Translations under genes and position numbers: made by a program
Shown: in pieces, positions 6,825 to 9,288 of the stretch
Layout: every line of letters begins with the position of its first letter
How positions within the stretch are numbered: the stretch's first letter is position 1
Source of the DNA: DAOTWP01 sp034435675
GTDB taxonomy: Bacteria > Chloroflexota > Anaerolineae > Aggregatilineales > Phototrophicaceae
Direction of reading: 5' to 3'
DNA length: 9,288 bases
NCBI GenBank assembly: GCA_034435675.1
Contig: DAOTWP010000110.1
Location: forward strand, 1-9,288
The notes under the pieces: model-generated
Seen by the model: the letters and a program-made list of their open reading frames with translations, nothing else
What the model was told of the DNA's origin: nothing
Database searches by the model: none

Positions 6825-8057
6825 ATGCTGGGCACACAATCTCCACAAAACCGCACCAACGACACCCGCCAGCATTACATTGACTGGCTGCGCGTCATCG
6901 CCGTCATGCTGCTGGTGCTGTTCCACACCGCGATGATTTTTAACACCGCCGACTTTCACATCAAGAATGCCGAGCAGTCTCACGCTCTCGGTACGCTCGT
7001 CAACAGCTTCATCTACACCTGGCACATGCCGCTGTTCATGCTGCTGGCAGGCATGAGCCTGTGGTTCGCGCTGGGCAAACGCGGCGGGCGCGCCCTGCTG
7101 GTAGAACGCTTCAAGCGCATCTTCCTGCCGCTGGTGTTTGGCGTGCTGCTGGTTATTCCGCCGCAGACGTATGTTGAGCGCCTCCAGCAGGGACGGTTTT
7201 CGGGCAGTTACTTCGAGTTTTACCCGACGTTTTTCACCACCGGCGTGTATCCACAGGGGAACTTCACCTACAATCACCTGTGGTTTCTGGCTTATCTGTT
7301 TGTCTTCATCCTGCTGACGCTGCCGCTGTTGCTGTACCTGCGCGGCGCGGGCAGCAGCAAAGGACGGCAGCGCCTGGCGGATTGGCTGCAAAGCCCGGGG
7401 CGGCTGCTGTTCCTGCTGCCGCTGCCCGTTGTGATCATCCACACGCTGTTGGTGCCGGCATTTCCGCACAGCAACAACATCCTCGGTGATTGGGCGCATT
7501 TCGTGCTGCTGCTCTACGTGTTTGTGCTCGGCTACCTGCTCGTCGCCGAAGCGCGCATCCTCCCGGTTGTTGACCGCATCTGGAGGCTGGCACTGGTTCT
7601 GGGTACGGCTCTGTCGCTCTTCTTCATCGTCACCGAACTGGGAGTTGTGCAGATAACCACGGACAGTGATAGCGCCAATCAACTGCTGACAGCGCTCTCC
7701 AGCATGCTGTGGGTCTTCACGATGTGGTTCTGGCTGGTCGCGCTGCTAGGCTTGGGACGCCGCTTCCTCAATCATGAGTCGCGTTTTCTGCGTTATGCCA
7801 GCGACATTGCCTATCCGTACTACATCCTGCACCAGACTGTAATCGTCCTGCTGGGCTACTTCGTCGTGCAATGGGACATGAACCTATGGCTCAAATTTGG
7901 CATTGTGCTGGTTGTGTCCTTCGTGCTGACTGCCGCGTTATGTGAACTGGTCAAGCTCACCAACCTCACCCGCTTCATCTTCGGCATGAAACCGATCAAG
8001 ACCGCGCCTGTCACGCCTGCTTCGTTGAAACCGCAGTCCGGCGCGCAAATGTCCTGA
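6825..8057 (+). CDS. Acyltransferase-3 family integral membrane protein
   Basis: 410 residues, the usual size for the family that includes OafA- and OpgC-type O-acyltransferases. The signature is clear: DWLRVIAVMLLVLFHTAMIF (residues 20-39), with the Asp20/Arg23 pair and His34 in the first membrane helix, the proposed acyl-transfer histidine of the family; WHMPLFMLLAG (66-76); the basic RFKRIFLP stretch (95-102); HLWFLAYL (151-158); and a late IAYPYYILHQTVIVLLGYF helix. About ten hydrophobic segments are visible. Members move acetyl, succinyl or similar groups across or at the cytoplasmic membrane onto sugars, glycans, lipids or antibiotics; the substrate cannot be told from the sequence. The gene is divergent from the BtrH-like gene and convergent with the VOC gene, so it is probably transcribed alone. 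The C-terminal 20 or so residues are Pro/Thr/Ser-rich and probably cytoplasmic. Confidence 0.9.
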   Translation: MLGTQSPQNRTNDTRQHYIDWLRVIAVMLLVLFHTAMIFNTADFHIKNAEQSHALGTLVNSFIYTWHMPLFMLLAGMSLWFALGKRGGRALLVERFKRIFLPLVFGVLLVIPPQTYVERLQQGRFSGSYFEFYPTFFTTGVYPQGNFTYNHLWFLAYLFVFILLTLPLLLYLRGAGSSKGRQRLADWLQSPGRLLFLLPLPVVIIHTLLVPAFPHSNNILGDWAHFVLLLYVFVLGYLLVAEARILPVVDRIWRLALVLGTALSLFFIVTELGVVQITTDSDSANQLLTALSSMLWVFTMWFWLVALLGLGRRFLNHESRFLRYASDIAYPYYILHQTVIVLLGYFVVQWDMNLWLKFGIVLVVSFVLTAALCELVKLTNLTRFIFGMKPIKTAPVTPASLKPQSGAQMS

Positions 8058-8081
8058 GCGCAGCGCCCGCAGCGTTGCCGG

Positions 8082-8120
8082 CACGAGGCTGCGCCACGAG
8101 GCTGCGCCGCAAGGCTGTGC
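8082..8120. repeat. 13-bp tandem repeat, three copies
   Basis: CACGAGGCTGCGC occurs twice perfectly (8082-8094 and 8095-8107). A third copy, CGCAAGGCTGTGC (8108-8120), matches at 10 of 13 positions. The block begins 24 bases after the acyltransferase stop and lies outside any gene. Confidence 0.85.
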
Positions 8121-8128
8121 GGGGTTGT

Positions 8129-8156
8129 GGGGCGAAGCATGTTTCGCCCCCCCCCC
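8129..8156. repeat. Intergenic palindrome with C10 tract
   Basis: GGGGCGAA (8129-8136) and TTCGCCCC (8143-8150) form a perfect 8-bp stem around the loop GCATGT. The right arm merges into a run of ten C (8147-8156). The palindrome lies between convergent genes (stops at 8057 and 8193), so a transcript from either side would fold it. There is no T-tract on either strand, so it is not a canonical intrinsic terminator. It resembles a dispersed palindromic repeat (GGGGCGAAGCATGCTTCGCC-like) that I associate with intergenic regions of Chloroflexota and similar genomes. Confidence 0.7.
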
Positions 8157-8192
8157 GCAGCGCTCCCATGGGCGGTCCGGCGGCAGAAAACC

Positions 8193-8528
8193 CTACACGT
8201 GCTGGTCAATCAGGATCGGGTTGCCGTCCGGATCAACCAGCGTCAGGTGCGCCGGACCGGTGCTGCTTTCGTCCGCTTCGAGCATAATTGTCAGCCCCTG
8301 CGCCTTAAGCTGCTTTTGAATGCCGCGTGCGTCGGTTGGGTTGAAGGTCAGGATGTTGTGATCGAACATGCCCTGAAACAGCCCAATCTTGGCATCGCCG
8401 TTTTTCAGGATCAGCCAGTTCTCCTCTGCCTTGCCGTCAATCACGCTGAAGCCCAGCTTCTCGTAAAACGCGCGCGACGCCGCCAGATCCTTGACCGCCA
8501 GGCTGACCGAAAATACACCGAGATCCAT
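8193..8528 (-). CDS. VOC-fold (glyoxalase/dioxygenase superfamily) protein
   Basis: 111 residues, a normal length for a single-unit vicinal oxygen chelate protein with two beta-alpha-beta-beta-beta modules. The first module shows the typical FSVSLAVKDLAASRAFYEKLGF start (residues 6-27); the second ends in HLTLVDPDGNPILIDQH (94-110). The family includes glyoxalases, fosfomycin and bleomycin resistance proteins and dioxygenases. The metal-ligand pattern is atypical: the first strand has Ser where many enzymes have His, and the last strand has Asp where Glu is usual; His57 and His94 remain as possible ligands. A specific reaction cannot be assigned. The start is well supported by AAGGAGG eight bases upstream. 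It lies downstream of the YciI-family gene on the same strand with a 152-bp gap, so the two may be co-transcribed. Confidence 0.88.
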   Translation of the reverse strand: MDLGVFSVSLAVKDLAASRAFYEKLGFSVIDGKAEENWLILKNGDAKIGLFQGMFDHNILTFNPTDARGIQKQLKAQGLTIMLEADESSTGPAHLTLVDPDGNPILIDQHV

Positions 8529-8536
8529 ATGTAACG

Positions 8537-8543
8537 CCTCCTT
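8537..8543 (-). promoter_or_regulatory. Strong ribosome binding site of the VOC gene
   Basis: AAGGAGG, close to the full anti-Shine-Dalgarno complement, lies eight bases before the ATG at 8528. It fixes the start and suggests efficient translation. Confidence 0.8.
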
Positions 8544-8577
8544 AGCTGGATAAAGTGATGAACAGACTTCAAATTGA

Positions 8578-8607
8578 CGCCCTGCTGCCGTTTGATCTGG
8601 CAGGGCG
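8578..8607. repeat. Hairpin between the YciI and VOC genes
   Basis: CGCCCTG (8578-8584) pairs perfectly with CAGGGCG (8601-8607), and three more pairs including two G-U wobbles can extend the stem inward. It sits in the 152-bp gap between two same-strand genes. It could be a weak or attenuating terminator or a processing or stability element; no U-tract follows on the minus strand. Confidence 0.4.
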
Positions 8608-8680
8608 GTGGTTCATTGCGTTTGTGCCCCAGTGCTGGTGAACCTGCTGCATCCCGCGTGCCAAACCTGCGCTGGCAACC

Positions 8681-9001
8681 TCAGGAGGTCGCTGTGTGCC
8701 AGTCGTCCGCCAGCAGCGCCACCCGGTACGGGAACAGTTCCGCGCGCATGACACCCTGCCTGACGGCGGGGTCATTGTGCACCAGGGCACGGGCGGCGGC
8801 TTCATCCTCGGCGACAAAAATGATGATGCCGAACGACGCCTCGCCCGTGATCAGCGTGCGCCCGGCGTGCAGCACCACGCCCTGCCGGGTCAAGTCCTGC
8901 AAGTAGCCGAAGTGCTGTTCAACAATCGTGTCTTCTTCCGGTGTGCTCTGCACCAGCATGTCCACGCGCGTGGGCTGGATGCGGTAAAGAAAGTGCCGCA
9001 T
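8681..9001 (-). CDS. YciI-family (YCII-related domain) protein
   Basis: 106 residues, typical of this small alpha/beta-barrel family. Recognisable parts are the start MRHFLYRIQPTR; the helix VEQHFGYLQDLTRQGVVLHAG (residues 27-47) with the conserved His30 and the following Gly; AGRTL; the GIIIFVAEDEAAARALV strand-helix (58-74); NDPAVRQGV (76-84); and a closing ELFPYRVAL strand. The family is related to muconolactone isomerase-like ferredoxin folds, and a His-Asp pair has been proposed as an active site, but most members, including this one, have no assigned substrate. AGGAGG eight bases upstream supports the ATG at 9001. It probably heads a short transcript continuing into the VOC gene. It is separated by a terminator from the gene upstream. 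Without signal peptide it should be cytoplasmic. Confidence 0.88.
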   Translation of the reverse strand: MRHFLYRIQPTRVDMLVQSTPEEDTIVEQHFGYLQDLTRQGVVLHAGRTLITGEASFGIIIFVAEDEAAARALVHNDPAVRQGVMRAELFPYRVALLADDWHTATS

Positions 9002-9009
9002 GATTGTGT

Positions 9010-9015
9010 CCTCCT
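9010..9015 (-). promoter_or_regulatory. Ribosome binding site of the YciI-family gene
   Basis: AGGAGG lies eight bases before the ATG at 9001 on the minus strand, a strong site at ideal spacing. Confidence 0.75.
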
Positions 9016-9036
9016 GATCGCTTGGGGTTTCGTTTC

Positions 9037-9045
9037 AGGATAGCA
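9037..9045 (-). promoter_or_regulatory. Possible extended -10 promoter for YciI/VOC
   Basis: The minus strand reads TGCTATCCT, a TGn extension followed by a -10-like hexamer. It lies between the upstream terminator and the YciI start codon, about 36 bases before the ATG. No good -35 is visible at 17 bases, which an extended -10 can tolerate. Tentative. Confidence 0.3.
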
Positions 9046-9085
9046 CAGATGTCCCACAAGCGCACACATGTTCGCTCCAGCGCGC

Positions 9086-9131
9086 AAAAAAAGGAGTGCG
9101 TGCCCTGCTGCCATGACTCGCCAGCACGCAC
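9086..9131 (-). terminator. Intrinsic terminator after the partial 9151-9288 gene
   Basis: On the minus strand GTGCGTGC (9131-9124) and GCACGCAC (9103-9096) form a perfect 8-bp stem with a 20-base loop. TCC and then seven T (9092-9086) follow. It begins 20 bases past the stop codon at 9151, exactly where the end of that transcript is expected. The long loop and three-base gap before the T-tract make it less than ideal. Confidence 0.65.
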
Positions 9132-9150
9132 AACGGGTGCCGCCCACTGT

Positions 9151-9288
9151 TCAGGGTGACAGTGCCGCCTGCTGCTGCCAGATCGCCGCCGGGTAGTATG
9201 GTCGATACGCTTCGGTCAGCGGGCGCACGGGTGGCTGCCACGCCGCGCCGAACTCAACCAGCGACCTGACCCAGCTCATGAAGTTCAG
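9151..9288 (-). CDS. C-terminal end of an unrecognised protein, partial
   Basis: A minus-strand frame entering from the right edge reads 45 residues before a TGA at 9151-9153. The sequence (starting LNFMSWVRSLVEFGAAWQPP and ending AALSP) has ordinary composition, with several Trp, Tyr and Pro residues, unlike the Arg-rich non-coding frames nearby. The terminator just downstream also argues that this is the end of a real gene. I do not recognise the family, and the start and most of the protein lie outside the window. Confidence 0.6.
   Translation of the reverse strand: MNFMSWVRSLVEFGAAWQPPVRPLTEAYRPYYPAAIWQQQAALSP

Noticed and set aside
8147..8156. C10 tract as a phase-variation switch
   Set aside because: It lies between the stop codons of two convergent genes, not in a reading frame or promoter, so slippage would not switch a gene here.
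8569..8817. An 82-codon minus-strand frame overlapping the YciI-family gene
   Set aside because: It is an out-of-frame overlap of a well-supported gene and of the gap downstream, with low-complexity content.
9035..9241. A 68-codon minus-strand frame near the right edge
   Set aside because: It runs through the terminator and overlaps the more protein-like frame ending at 9151; no ribosome binding site and no family resemblance.

Overview
The window looks like an ordinary chromosomal segment from a GC-rich, Shine-Dalgarno-using bacterium. My best guess is Chloroflexota (Anaerolineae-like). The basis is the long secreted chain of PPC-type repeats joined by Pro/Thr/Ala/Glu linkers, the palindromic intergenic repeats, and the GC-rich codon use. 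This placement is inference; there is no rRNA or other phylogenetic marker here.

Layout. (1) Positions 1-5149, minus strand: the N-terminal 1716 codons of one giant exported protein that runs off the left edge. It has a signal peptide, one beta-rich N-terminal domain, then 13 tandem PPC-like beta domains of about 105-135 residues each, and the start of a further domain. No catalytic domain appears in the visible part. (2) 5150-5508: a gene-free spacer with two sets of overlapping inverted repeats. (3) 5509-6708, minus: a BtrH N-terminal/DUF4872-like protein. (4) 6825-8057, plus, divergent from the previous gene across 116 bp: a multi-pass acyltransferase-3 family membrane protein. (5) 8058-8192: a repeat-rich spacer with a 13-bp tandem repeat, a perfect palindrome and a C10 tract, lying between convergent genes. 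(6) 8193-8528 and 8681-9001, both minus: a VOC (glyoxalase/dioxygenase-fold) protein and a YciI-family protein, probably one transcript. (7) 9151-9288, minus: the C-terminal 45 residues of an unrecognised protein, followed by a convincing intrinsic terminator.

Functional links are thin. The repeat protein is presumably an extracellular or surface-attached structural or adhesive molecule. The BtrH-like protein and the acyltransferase share a divergent promoter region, and both families are linked to acyl transfer, so co-regulation is possible but unproven. The VOC and YciI proteins are small cytoplasmic proteins of families often seen as accessory or detoxification enzymes.

I see no tRNA, rRNA, CRISPR array, insertion sequence, phage gene or defence system. 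The most distinctive items are the size and regularity of the PPC chain, the apparent loss of expected active-site residues in the BtrH-like protein, and the competing hairpins in the intergenic repeats. I did not find clear evidence of a wholly new biological system.
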